This document shows, piece by piece, positions 13,300-22,512 of a DNA stretch of 64,000 bases. This stretch comes from Oscillospiraceae bacterium (GTDB taxonomy: Bacteria; Bacillota; Clostridia; Oscillospirales; Acutalibacteraceae). Under the pieces are notes generated by a model that saw nothing but the letters and a program-made list of their open reading frames with translations, was not told where the DNA came from and ran no database searches. The DNA lies in the NCBI GenBank assembly GCA_015065785.1, contig SVPR01000010.1, positions 1 to 64,000 of the forward strand. Direction: 5' to 3'. Both the position numbers and the translations under genes were made by a program. Position 1 is the first letter of the stretch. Each line of letters opens with the position of its first letter.

Positions 13300-16089
13300 T
13301 TACAACTCCCTGATGTTTTCTACTATGCTGTTTTTGGTAATTGTCTTTATTTTTAGTTTTAAGTTTATATATGAACTTAGTGCCAATATGACAAACATCA
13401 ATATCATAGGCCATATAACAATTGAGGTTGTTTCACCGGTAAGAAGTCTGCCAACTATAGGGTTAGTACACAAATAAAATGCAAAGCCTATTCCAAAGCC
13501 TAAAAGCAAAATATAAAGTATTTGTGTAACGAAAGACGAAACAAGTTCTTTTTCAGAGGCACCAACAGCGCGAAGTGTTCCCAAAGCTCTTTTTCCATCA
13601 CGGATTTGAGCACTTATAGAGTTATTTATAAGTGAAATAGAAACACAAAGAAAAACAAGAACAAATGAAGCAATAGAAGTAATCCAGTTAATTTTTTCTT
13701 GTTTTTCAGCTTCGTGAACTGCAAAAACAGAAAGAATATCTTTACCTGGGAATATACTCGAAAGTTCTGTCTGCATCATTTCATCAATTTCTAAAGTACA
13801 TTCTTCATTTAATACTACTTCTAATTGTTCGTAATTAAATTTTGTGCTGAATGTGTCAAGTCCCTCAAGCGTTGTATATATTCCGAAATAACCGTGAGAA
13901 CTTTTTTTGCCGACAATAGCACCGATTTTAACTTCTTTATCTTCTCTTGTTATATTACCCTTACCATCATCACAAAGAAGCGAAAGTTTTAACGTGTCGC
14001 CAACCTTAAATGGATTTTCTGCTGTAGCAGTTAAGTTGTTCTTTATATCCATCTTCATATCGTCATCAAGTTCCGCTTTTCCAGATAAATTGTAAATCCC
14101 AGAAGAATAGCCACCATAAGAATTCGGTTCAAAAACAAACCCTATTTTTTCTGGTGCATAAATAATTACTTCTTCACCTGAGTTTAATTTATCAATATTT
14201 ATTTCACCATCAATTAAATTACCTTTTGTTATTTCGTTAGTAGCAAAAAGTTCTGGACTTTGACCCGTGATTTCAATATTGAAAAGTTCTTCATTTTCCT
14301 TGAATTTTGCAACATCTTTAGTGTAGGTGTAATCCTGGTTAGGTCCAGTTTGAAAATACTCTTTAACAGTTTCTTCTGTTAATTTAGGATGTTGGTATTC
14401 TGCATAATCACCACTTATTACTACTAAATTATCATAATAAACATCGGCAGCATCTATATAACGTGAACTCTCTGCGAAACGATTTGTATATTCATTCACT
14501 TGCAAATATTCAGGAACTTCACCCTCGAACACAATGTTAAAATTGGCAGTTTTTCTACCCCATACATCTGATACCTGTGGTATTTCGAGCGTCTCATATT
14601 TTTTGTTTTCGTTTAAAGGTGATTCAATATTCTGATAGCTTAAATCATTAATAAAACCATTAGCTGAACCAATCCCTCCTTGGTTTCGAACTTGGTAATC
14701 AACATCGTAATATTCGTATGGATTGCTAATCACCTCATTAAGGTATGAGAGAGCCAATCCTGAAATTATAACAGAACAAGCAATCACTGTCGCTATAGCA
14801 CAACTTTTACCTTTAGAAAAAACAAGCTTTCTTTTAGCAAGGTGCTTTGAAACAACGAAAGATTTTTCTGATTTAATTTTTTGATTTTTCATCTTTCGCA
14901 TCATTTCAATATTTCTTATAGCCTGCATTGGCGAAAGTCTTGAAACACTGAAAAGTGGAATAATTGCCGAAAGCATAACACAAGCAACACCAACAAGTGC
15001 GCCCAATATAAGAACTGTAAAATTTGGCTTGAATATAAAATTCTCCCCCATAATTTTTGCGAAAAGCTTAACTGCACCAAAAGAAATAGTAACACTTAAA
15101 GGTGTTGTAAAAAGGCAGATTAAGAATGCTTCCCGACCAAAAATAGAAATTAATTGTCTTCTTGTAGCACCAACAGCCTTTAGCATACCAATCTGCTTTT
15201 TTCGTTCATTTAAGTTAGAATTAAATGCATTAACTATTCCAAAACAGGACATGAACGCAAGTAAAGCTGAAAGGAAAATTACTGTAGCAAGGTTGTAGGT
15301 AAGCTTTGTGTAGCTATCCGTCATATTGTTAGCATAAAGATAGTTGTCTAATTGGTCATCGAAAGAGATATTTGAAAGAATATAACTCTCAGGAATCCAG
15401 GATTCATTAAAAAAAGCAACTAACGCTTCTTTACCACCGATTGCTGCGTGTGAATTTTTCACCACTAATGCAGCGGGAAGCTTTCCTGCCCGTTCAACAG
15501 AATTACCACTGAAAAGCTCAAAATTTGATTTTTTATCGTGAAGAATACCAACAAGCTTATAGGTAACTTCGCGTTCTTCTTCTAAAAACTTATCACTATT
15601 ACAAACTAAGGCTTTCAAAGTAATTTCTTCACCGATTTTTGTATCAAGTCGCATTCTTTGAAGAGCACTTTTTTCAATGGCAATTTCATTTTCTTTCTCT
15701 GGCATTCTGCCATCTAAAACAACAGGATAATAAAGCTCTGTTGCTCTCTCGTCAAGCCAACCAATCATTGTGCCATCAGAAAATTCTTCTTTTTCATTCC
15801 ATGCATAAGAAAGAATATGAGCGTAACCGATTTCACCAACAACAGAACCATCTTCTATTGCTTTATTTAATTCATAATTTTGTGCATTGGTAACAATAGT
15901 GGTTTGTTTGCCTAACTTTCTGTGTCGCATTTCTTCTCTTGAAGATTGTAAGCAAGAAGCAAAAAACGGAACTCCTGACGAAAATACCATTGCCAGAACA
16001 ATGCCTATAATCATAAGAGCGTAACTCTTTTTACGATTTTTAAGAGTGCTGAAAGCAAGGGAATTATATGTTAACTTTTTCTTTTTCAT
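13300..16089 (-). CDS. ABC transporter permease, FtsX/MacB type (second)
   Basis: A 929-residue permease. One membrane helix lies at about 21-46, followed by a large extracytoplasmic domain. The first FtsX block is at about 265-400 (GIVNAFNSNLNERKKQIGMLKAVGATRRQL). Another membrane helix at about 435, a second extracytoplasmic domain and the second FtsX block in the last 140 residues (KRALGTLRAVGASEKEL) follow. It is a paralogue of the upstream permease: both begin MKKKKLTYNSLA and end SIVENIREL. It pairs with the ATPase at 18932-19618. In this layout, with a two-component system, such transporters act in peptide-antibiotic resistance or envelope export, but the substrate is not readable. Confidence 0.88.
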   Translation of the reverse strand: MKKKKLTYNSLAFSTLKNRKKSYALMIIGIVLAMVFSSGVPFFASCLQSSREEMRHRKLGKQTTIVTNAQNYELNKAIEDGSVVGEIGYAHILSYAWNEKEEFSDGTMIGWLDERATELYYPVVLDGRMPEKENEIAIEKSALQRMRLDTKIGEEITLKALVCNSDKFLEEEREVTYKLVGILHDKKSNFELFSGNSVERAGKLPAALVVKNSHAAIGGKEALVAFFNESWIPESYILSNISFDDQLDNYLYANNMTDSYTKLTYNLATVIFLSALLAFMSCFGIVNAFNSNLNERKKQIGMLKAVGATRRQLISIFGREAFLICLFTTPLSVTISFGAVKLFAKIMGENFIFKPNFTVLILGALVGVACVMLSAIIPLFSVSRLSPMQAIRNIEMMRKMKNQKIKSEKSFVVSKHLAKRKLVFSKGKSCAIATVIACSVIISGLALSYLNEVISNPYEYYDVDYQVRNQGGIGSANGFINDLSYQNIESPLNENKKYETLEIPQVSDVWGRKTANFNIVFEGEVPEYLQVNEYTNRFAESSRYIDAADVYYDNLVVISGDYAEYQHPKLTEETVKEYFQTGPNQDYTYTKDVAKFKENEELFNIEITGQSPELFATNEITKGNLIDGEINIDKLNSGEEVIIYAPEKIGFVFEPNSYGGYSSGIYNLSGKAELDDDMKMDIKNNLTATAENPFKVGDTLKLSLLCDDGKGNITREDKEVKIGAIVGKKSSHGYFGIYTTLEGLDTFSTKFNYEQLEVVLNEECTLEIDEMMQTELSSIFPGKDILSVFAVHEAEKQEKINWITSIASFVLVFLCVSISLINNSISAQIRDGKRALGTLRAVGASEKELVSSFVTQILYILLLGFGIGFAFYLCTNPIVGRLLTGETTSIVIWPMILMFVILALSSYINLKLKIKTITKNSIVENIREL

Positions 16090-16092
16090 TTT

Positions 16093-18918
16093 TTACAACT
16101 CCCTTATATTTTCTACGATGCTGTGCTTCATTTCTTTTCTGACCTTTAAGTAAACATTAAGAACACAAGCGATTACTAATGCAATTAAACCTACAAGTGT
16201 CTCCCAGAATGTTAAAATGAAGTCATTTTGAGTCTGGTTATAGCTTAAAGCAACAAGGCAATAAATGGTGAAAAACAAGGCGAAAGCAACGACACCTGTA
16301 ATTGTACCAACACCCAAAACTGAAAGCACCTGACGGATGTAAGAGCTTGAAATCTCCTTAGTAGAAGCACCAACAGCCCTCAAAGTACCAATCTCTTTTT
16401 TGCTTTCTCTTATTCTTGCAGTAAGTGCATTGTTAATCATACTGCCACATAAAGTAAAGAGTAAAACTGCAATGGCTGTGATTATTATATACATAGTTTT
16501 TACTGAAAGAGCATCTTCTTTTTCTATTTCATACAATGAAGTATAACTTGCACTTTCACCTGAACAGAGCCTATCTAAAAGGATTGTAATTTCTTCATTT
16601 ATTGAATCGTTACATTCAGTATTAAGATTTATTTCAATATGTTCATAAGGAACATTTTTTGTAAAGGTGTTTAAGCCATCTACTGTGGTTAACACGCAAG
16701 GGTTTAAATACATATTGAAAAGCGGTTCTATGACACCTGAATACTCATAAATAATTGTACCAACAGTAACTTCTGTTTCGATTTTTTCGTGGTCAAAAGG
16801 TTCTTGACTAATTTGTGGTTCAGCACCTTCTTCTGCATAAGTTATAGGCCGATTACCATCATTTGACATTATCCATCCCAACTTGATTTTTTGACCGACT
16901 TTAAATTCGTTTGTTAATTTTGCAGAAGTAATTATGTTTTCATTATCAGCTTCACCAATAACTTCATCGGTAGGGATTTCATCAATGTAGAGGCTTGAAG
17001 TATTTAAAAAAGGTTCATCGGGGTATTCATTAAAATCTGCTGTAAGTTTAAGTGCTTTTGGTAAAACCAGAACAACCTCTTCACCAGAGTTGAGTTTTTC
17101 TATATTTATTTCACCACATAAAACAGTGCCACTTGAATTTTTGAAATTTTCTTCCGGTAAAGCCAAAAAATCTAACGGCAGAATAGGCGAAGTGATATCC
17201 GCTTTTTCGATAACTGCGGTGTTTTCAATCGGCATTTCCTGATATTTTTCGTAGTTTTCTTCTGTTATTACAACTCCGTCAACTGTTTCGGGGTAAACAT
17301 CTGTTGCGTAATTACATAGCTTTAAGTAATCTGTAAGTTCTTCTACTTCAATATATCCGTTAGTTTCTTTTCTTCCCTGAACGCTTTCTACAAAGCTATT
17401 TGAAAGTATTTCCTGAACATCGTTTTCAGAAATCCCATAACGAATCCAATCGTAATTAGCAAGTTGTCTTGTACCATAGCTTACATCCGAATTGATTTCA
17501 TAATCTGCATCAAATGACCTGTTTTGTTCTTCTATTCCACTAACTAAAGAAAAACCAAAAAGTGAACCAAAAACTGCAATAGCAAGAATTATGCTTGTGA
17601 AAACCTGTTTGCTTTTATAGAGTTTAATATTTCTTGTAGCTAAAAGCTTTGATGTGTCAAAATCCTTTTGTGTTTTAATTTTTTTAGTTTTAATTTTTCT
17701 GTTGAGTGAAATGTTTCTTATTGCCTGCATTGGTGTAATTCTTGAAGCAGAAAACAACGGAATAAATGAAGAAAGTGTAACAATTAAAATGCTTAAAAAG
17801 GCACTTAATGGTAATACCCACCAGCTTGGTTTGAAAATAAAGTTTTCACCAAATGTGCCGACACTTAAAGCAACTGCACCAATAGAAATTAAAATGCTTA
17901 CAGGTGTACAGATAAGGCATAAAATAAATGTTTCTTTACCATAAATTTTTATAATCTGCCGTTTTGTAGCACCGACGCTTCTTAAAAGACCGATTTGCTT
18001 TTTTCGTTCCTTTAAGTTTGTAGAAAATGCGTTGACTATACCAATGTTAGAGGCAATTGCTAAAACTGCAACAAATACAAGAATAAGTAAATAGGGCGCA
18101 TTAACACCAAAAGTGTCTGCGACTGTGTACATAATTTCATAGCCGCCTGTGAGATACCAGCTTAAACCATTGTTAGCACCATAATAACCTTTTCTTAAAG
18201 GTCTTGTTAACTCAACATATTCGCTTATAAATTTATCGTCAGGACTTGAAATGAGGAGATGTAATGCTTCCTTGCCACCTGCTTCTACCTGTGTGTTATC
18301 CATAACAAATGCTGCGGGAATACGAATGTCTGTTGCCCAACTTTGCTTTTCAATATTTGACCTTTTATCATTTAAAATGCCCACAAGAGTATATTCTTTT
18401 TTTATTGGTTTTTCTTTTGGCTGGTCTGCATTCTGAACATAAAAATCAAAGGTGATTTTATCATTTAATTTGTAGTCAATACCAAGTCTTGTCAAAGCAC
18501 TTTTTTCAATGGCTATTTCATTTTCAGCGGTAGGCATTCTGCCTTCAATAAGACTTTGAGAATAAAGGTCTTTTGCATCTTTTTCTAACCACGCAACACC
18601 GGCACCTGTGTTTGGTTCAGCGTCTACTGCAGTAATTTTTCCTAAAATGTGTGCATATCCCTGAGTTGTTACATTTGATTTTAAAAATTCTTCCGTATCT
18701 TCATTTCTTATAGTGTTAATTATAATATGTGACTGCTTACCATAAAGAAAATTATGAGTTTCTAAAGCAGAGGAAACAGCACTTGAAACGAAAAATGTAA
18801 AACTTGACGAAAGTGTCATTGAAAGAATTATTCCGATAATAAGAAGTGTGTATTGTTTCTTGCGATTTTTTAAATTTCCTAACGCAAGGGAATTATAAGT
18901 AAGCTTTTTCTTTTTCAT
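16093..18918 (-). CDS. ABC transporter permease, FtsX/MacB type (first)
   Basis: A 941-residue permease from the ATG at 18916-18918, which has GGGTG six bases upstream; a GTG three codons earlier overlaps that site. The layout is that of its paralogue: a membrane helix near 22-45, an extracytoplasmic domain, an FtsX block (GIVNAFSTNLKERKKQIGLLRSVGATKRQI), a central helix (about 445), a second extracytoplasmic domain, and a C-terminal FtsX block (SKKEIGTLRAVGASTKEI). The two permeases presumably form a heterodimer, each with two FtsX domains. It lies 13 nt downstream of the ATPase gene. Confidence 0.88.
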   Translation of the reverse strand: MKKKKLTYNSLALGNLKNRKKQYTLLIIGIILSMTLSSSFTFFVSSAVSSALETHNFLYGKQSHIIINTIRNEDTEEFLKSNVTTQGYAHILGKITAVDAEPNTGAGVAWLEKDAKDLYSQSLIEGRMPTAENEIAIEKSALTRLGIDYKLNDKITFDFYVQNADQPKEKPIKKEYTLVGILNDKRSNIEKQSWATDIRIPAAFVMDNTQVEAGGKEALHLLISSPDDKFISEYVELTRPLRKGYYGANNGLSWYLTGGYEIMYTVADTFGVNAPYLLILVFVAVLAIASNIGIVNAFSTNLKERKKQIGLLRSVGATKRQIIKIYGKETFILCLICTPVSILISIGAVALSVGTFGENFIFKPSWWVLPLSAFLSILIVTLSSFIPLFSASRITPMQAIRNISLNRKIKTKKIKTQKDFDTSKLLATRNIKLYKSKQVFTSIILAIAVFGSLFGFSLVSGIEEQNRSFDADYEINSDVSYGTRQLANYDWIRYGISENDVQEILSNSFVESVQGRKETNGYIEVEELTDYLKLCNYATDVYPETVDGVVITEENYEKYQEMPIENTAVIEKADITSPILPLDFLALPEENFKNSSGTVLCGEINIEKLNSGEEVVLVLPKALKLTADFNEYPDEPFLNTSSLYIDEIPTDEVIGEADNENIITSAKLTNEFKVGQKIKLGWIMSNDGNRPITYAEEGAEPQISQEPFDHEKIETEVTVGTIIYEYSGVIEPLFNMYLNPCVLTTVDGLNTFTKNVPYEHIEINLNTECNDSINEEITILLDRLCSGESASYTSLYEIEKEDALSVKTMYIIITAIAVLLFTLCGSMINNALTARIRESKKEIGTLRAVGASTKEISSSYIRQVLSVLGVGTITGVVAFALFFTIYCLVALSYNQTQNDFILTFWETLVGLIALVIACVLNVYLKVRKEMKHSIVENIREL

Positions 18919-18931
18919 TATTTTCACCCAC

Positions 18932-19618
18932 TTATTCAGCAGTATTTTTACTATCTTTAATTACTGCACCGTCTTCAATGGTAATAACTCTGTCTGCTTG
19001 TTCTGCAACATTTAAATCGTGAGTTACAAGAATAAGTGTTACTCCTAATTCTTTACTTACATATTTAAGGAGTGAAAGCACTTCTCGGCCACTTTTACCG
19101 TCAAGGTTACCGGTTGGCTCATCGGCAAAAAGAATGGTTGGTTTGTTTGCAAGTGCTCGTGCTATTGCAATTCTTTGCTGCTGACCACCTGAAAGGGCAG
19201 AGGGGAGGTGACTGAGTCTGTCTTCAATGCCTAAAATATCAATAATCTTTTTAAGATATTCTTCGTCTGGCTTTTTCTTGTCGAGCATAATAGGGAGTAG
19301 AATGTTTTCATATCCTGTTAATTCTTCAACTAAGTTATAAGCCTGGAACACAAAACCGAAGCGTCTTCTTCTTAAAATAGAAAGCTGATTGTCGTTGTAG
19401 CTTTTTAAGCTTTCGTTATTATAAATAACTTCACCGCTTGTAGCGTTTTCAAGACTGCTGAGGCAATGTAAAAATGTAGATTTACCGGAACCGGAAGGGC
19501 CGGTAATTGCAACAAATTCGCCTTTTTCAAAGCTTACTGTAACATCATTTAAAGCGACTACTACATTTTCACCACTTAAATATTCCTTTGTTAAATTTTT
19601 GCATTCAATGATACTCAT
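18932..19618 (-). CDS. ABC transporter ATP-binding protein, MacB/LolD type
   Basis: A 228-residue ATPase with Walker A GPSGSGKST (about 40-48), Q-loop FVFQAYNL, signature LSGGQQQR, Walker B ILFADEPTGNLDG and H-loop VTHD. The TGNLD after Walker B is typical of the MacB/LolD/FtsE group that works with FtsX-type permeases. It is the first gene of the transporter operon and lies 104 bp downstream of the histidine kinase; that gap holds the inverted repeat at 19677-19714. It provides the energy for the two permeases that follow. Confidence 0.95.
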   Translation of the reverse strand: MSIIECKNLTKEYLSGENVVVALNDVTVSFEKGEFVAITGPSGSGKSTFLHCLSSLENATSGEVIYNNESLKSYNDNQLSILRRRRFGFVFQAYNLVEELTGYENILLPIMLDKKKPDEEYLKKIIDILGIEDRLSHLPSALSGGQQQRIAIARALANKPTILFADEPTGNLDGKSGREVLSLLKYVSKELGVTLILVTHDLNVAEQADRVITIEDGAVIKDSKNTAE

Positions 19619-19676
19619 AAAAATTCTCCTTATAATTTACTGTAGTTCTATTGTAAAACACTAACATTAAATTTAA

Positions 19677-19714
19677 GTGACTTTAATCTTACATTTTCGT
19701 AAGATTAAAGTCAC
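19677..19714 (-). promoter_or_regulatory. putative response-regulator operator before the ABC operon
   Basis: A perfect inverted repeat has 16-nt arms (19677-19692 and 19699-19714) and a 6-nt loop. Its minus strand contains TTTAATCTTACGAAA (19695-19709), identical to the motif before the response-regulator gene (21345-21359). It lies upstream of a TACAAT -10 (19650-19655) for the ABC operon. Without a T-run it is a poor terminator. Confidence 0.55.
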
Positions 19715-19722
19715 AATACTTC

Positions 19723-20628
19723 TTAATATGTAATATACCCATCTAAATGTGGGAAGCACATTATAATATTTAAGCCTTTTTCAGTGTTCTCTGCACTTAT
19801 AGTTCCATGGTGCTTTTCAACTATTGCCTTTGTAATTGCAAGACCTATACCGGCACTTTGCGGTTTAGCGTTTTTAGTTCTGTGAAAGCGATTGAAAATT
19901 TTAGAAATTTCTTGCGTTTCAACTCCACCACCATTGTCACTGACAGTTACAATAGTCGATTGTTCGCTATCATCTATTATTACCTCTATTTTTCCGTTAT
20001 CGGCGGTATGCTCACACGCATTTTTTATTACATTACCAATTGCTTCAAACAGCCACGATTTGTCACAACGCATTTTACTGCTACCTGTAATGGTGAATTC
20101 CTTTTCAGAGAAAATCGGTTTAAAGTCAGTTATAATGCTACTTACAATTTCACTTACCTCACACATATTAAAATCCATTGTGTAAGCATCAGTTTTAATT
20201 TTTTCAAGGTGCAAGAGCTTTTGTATCAGCTCTTCCATTTTTTCAATTAACTGCAATTCTTTCTCTGTGTGGTCGGTAGGATTCAATTCGTTATCCATTT
20301 CAATATATAACTTTAAACCGGCAATCGGTGTTTTGAACTGATGAGAAATATCTGCAATAAAATCTGAATTTTTCTTTGTTTCAGTTTCGGTGTTGTGCTT
20401 TTGTAATTCAAGGGCGTTCTCTAAATCACAAACAGCATTTTGAAGAGAAGAAAAATTATTATCAGCAGTACTGAATTTTGTTAAATCACCATTTTCTAAA
20501 TATTTTTCAATGCTACTTGTTAAACCGCTTATTTGCTTTTTAGTTTTTATTGATTTTATTATGAACAGTAAAAGCACAAGGCACAAAAGTGCAACGATGC
20601 AGATTAAAACAATTTCTAAGGTCGTCAT
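19723..20628 (-). CDS. sensor histidine kinase
   Basis: A 301-residue kinase from the ATG at 20626-20628, which has GGGAGAATTAAA in front and lies 1 nt after the regulator stop. There is a single N-terminal membrane helix (about 4-27) and almost no extracytoplasmic part, so it probably senses within the membrane or through the transporter, as intramembrane-sensing kinases do. The H-box is DISHQFKTPIAGL (phospho-acceptor His near residue 96), the N-box NVIKNACEH, and the ATP lid VSDNGGG and GIGLAITKAIVE. It forms a two-component system with the overlapping regulator gene and sits before the ABC genes. Confidence 0.92.
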   Translation of the reverse strand: MTTLEIVLICIVALLCLVLLLFIIKSIKTKKQISGLTSSIEKYLENGDLTKFSTADNNFSSLQNAVCDLENALELQKHNTETETKKNSDFIADISHQFKTPIAGLKLYIEMDNELNPTDHTEKELQLIEKMEELIQKLLHLEKIKTDAYTMDFNMCEVSEIVSSIITDFKPIFSEKEFTITGSSKMRCDKSWLFEAIGNVIKNACEHTADNGKIEVIIDDSEQSTIVTVSDNGGGVETQEISKIFNRFHRTKNAKPQSAGIGLAITKAIVEKHHGTISAENTEKGLNIIMCFPHLDGYITY

Positions 20629-20629
20629 T

Positions 20630-21286
20630 TTAATTCTCCCATCTGTAGCCAATGCCACGAACAGTTTTAATGTGCTCTGCACCTATTTTTTCACGAAGTC
20701 TGCTTATATGAACAGAGAGTGTGTTATCGTCAATAAAAGCACCGTCACTGTCCCATATATTTTCTAAAAGTACGCTTCTTGTAACTATAACGCCGTTGTT
20801 ACGGACAAGTGTAGAAAGAATCTGGAATTCAATAGGTGTTACAAAAACTGTTTCTCCTTTAGCTTTTACCGTCATGTTGCTTATATCTATTGTAATGTCG
20901 CTTGAATTGAGAATCGTGTTGTTGCTTCTTCTTAAAATCGCTCTTATTCTCGAAAGTAATTCAAGCAATTTGAAAGGCTTAGTAACATAATCGTCTGCAC
21001 CTGAGTCAAGTCCGCGGACAATCTGAACTTCATCATCACAGGCAGTTAAAAATAAAATAGGCACATTTTTATTAAGTGAACGGAAAAGTGTGCAAAGGTC
21101 AAATCCATTGCCGTCAGGGAGCATTACATCAAGAATTAAAAGCTCAGGATTTTCCTTTACAAATTCTGCTTTTGCGGTTTTACAGTCCTCTGCAGTTAAA
21201 ACAGAATAACCCTCTTTTTTTAATGCTTCTTTAATTCCGTCACGAAGAAAAATATCGTCTTCGACCAAAAGTATTTTTGCTGACAA
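20630..21286 (-). CDS. OmpR/PhoB-family response regulator
   Basis: A 218-residue regulator with a receiver domain (acidic pair at Asp10/Asp11, phospho-acceptor Asp53 in LILDVMLPDG, Lys103 in TKPF) and a C-terminal winged helix (about 125-215, ending HISRLREKIG and TVRGIGYRW). The start is a TTG (21284-21286) after AAAGGCGGTGG; no ATG lies nearby. It is the first gene of the two-component operon. Direct repeats abutting its -35 element suggest autoregulation, and the same motif precedes the ABC operon, its likely target. Confidence 0.93.
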   Translation of the reverse strand: MSAKILLVEDDIFLRDGIKEALKKEGYSVLTAEDCKTAKAEFVKENPELLILDVMLPDGNGFDLCTLFRSLNKNVPILFLTACDDEVQIVRGLDSGADDYVTKPFKLLELLSRIRAILRRSNNTILNSSDITIDISNMTVKAKGETVFVTPIEFQILSTLVRNNGVIVTRSVLLENIWDSDGAFIDDNTLSVHISRLREKIGAEHIKTVRGIGYRWEN

Positions 21287-21308
21287 GTTACCACCGCCTT
21301 TTTATTTT

Positions 21309-21359
21309 AATATATCATATACAGGGGTTAAAATCAAATTAAGATTTCGTAAGATTAAA
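21309..21359 (-). promoter_or_regulatory. promoter and direct-repeat operator of the response-regulator gene
   Basis: On the minus strand, TTGATT (21332-21337) and TATATT (21309-21314) have a 17-bp spacer. Directly upstream, TTAATCTTACG and AAATCTTAATT run as 11-bp spaced direct repeats (about 21338-21359), the form bound by OmpR/PhoB proteins. TTTAATCTTACGAAA within it recurs before the ABC operon. Confidence 0.55.
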
Positions 21360-21397
21360 AAATCACCCGCAAAGTATTCTGGCACTTTGTGGGTGAA
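21357..21397 (-). terminator. intrinsic terminator of the DUF3048 operon
   Basis: On the minus strand TCACCCACAAAGT pairs with ACTTTGCGGGTGA (arms 21384-21396 and 21363-21375; one T-G wobble) and is followed by T6. The stem is almost the same as the terminator at 12176-12213. Confidence 0.75.
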
Positions 21398-21404
21398 AAT
21401 TATT

Positions 21405-22478
21405 TTATGAAATTGTATTTTTACTCTCTCTGCTATCATCACAAATAGCAATATAAGTTCTGCCGACATTAAGCTTTAATTCTTCGCCCTCACTGTCATA
21501 GAGCTTTAACATATCTGTACTGTCGCCTTTTTCCCATTTGATTTCACAGTATGAGCCGTTTGAAATGTAGGTGCCACTGCCTTTACTTAAATCAAAATCA
21601 ACTCTGTTTTTAGCGTCGCCTGAAATAGCAGAAATATCGGTGTAAAGAATTACAATGTTCTGGAAGTTTTGTTGTGTTCCGTCACTGCTTACAAACGGAT
21701 TACCGTTAAGTGAGCTGTAATAAACATTTTCCTGCTTATCGTAATTTAATGTGTAGGTGTAGCTGCTTGAAAATGAAACTGTTGCACTAACACAAGAGCC
21801 GTCTGCTAAAACCTCGTTGCCATCAATATTAAACTGGAATGCGTTATCGTAGCCCTCTTTTAAGGTTGTGCGATATTCCTTGTCTTCAATTGCTTTTATA
21901 ATATTGTCTTTTGTGGTGTAGGCAGTATGCTCTGAGTCAACATTTCTTGACCTGTCGCGAGAGAAGTAAGAGCCGTCAACATAACCGTTGATATTGTCAA
22001 TATCGTGGTTTGCGAGTTGAGTTTTAGCGTATGTGCTTTGACCGAAGTGAGTGAAAATTGCGTCATAGCCCTCTGCTAAATCTAAGAAATAGTGTCGTGC
22101 ACTTCTTACAGGACCAATTTTGTCAGGAAGCAAAGAAGCATCTGCATACATTAAAATCATTCTTGTAATACCGCCCTCAGCAACCATTTCAAAAACGATA
22201 TCTGAAGAAGTAAGACCCCATTGTGGTCTTGCTTGTGGGTGGTTTTCAACTACTACCATAACAGGTCTGTTGCCTAAAAGAGCCTCATTGTAGCCTGCTT
22301 CACCAGTTAAGGGGTTTCTGTAAACAACAGGTGGTTCAGTTGTAATTACTGTTGTAGGCTCTGTGGTCGTTGGTTCTTCTTCCTTGCCACCACAGCCTGT
22401 GAATGCAGTAACAGTTAATGTGAGTGCGAAAACAAGTGAGAGTGTTTTCATAAAACGAGTTTTTTTGAGTTTTGCCAT
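21405..22478 (-). CDS. DUF3048 (YerB-type) lipoprotein
   Basis: A 357-residue protein with a lipoprotein signal (lipobox TAFTGCGG, Cys near residue 29), a Glu/Pro/Thr-rich linker (EEEPTTTEPTT), and then the two parts of DUF3048. These include NRPVMVVVENHPQARPQWGL, the MYADASLLPDKIGPVRSARHYF segment read in parts, FTHFGQS, and the C-terminal WEKGD motif with a Lys. The family includes Bacillus YerB, a lipoprotein of unsettled function. It follows the membrane protein at 22513-24648 by 34 nt and is probably co-transcribed. Confidence 0.9.
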   Translation of the reverse strand: MAKLKKTRFMKTLSLVFALTLTVTAFTGCGGKEEEPTTTEPTTVITTEPPVVYRNPLTGEAGYNEALLGNRPVMVVVENHPQARPQWGLTSSDIVFEMVAEGGITRMILMYADASLLPDKIGPVRSARHYFLDLAEGYDAIFTHFGQSTYAKTQLANHDIDNINGYVDGSYFSRDRSRNVDSEHTAYTTKDNIIKAIEDKEYRTTLKEGYDNAFQFNIDGNEVLADGSCVSATVSFSSSYTYTLNYDKQENVYYSSLNGNPFVSSDGTQQNFQNIVILYTDISAISGDAKNRVDFDLSKGSGTYISNGSYCEIKWEKGDSTDMLKLYDSEGEELKLNVGRTYIAICDDSRESKNTIS

Positions 22479-22512
22479 AGTAAATTTTCTCTTCCCTTAA
22501 AATTTAGTTGAA

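Noticed and set aside
19677..19714. Terminator of the two-component operon
   Set aside because: The inverted repeat is perfect but lacks a T-run on the relevant strand and shares a motif with the regulator promoter, so an operator is more likely; a dual role is not excluded.
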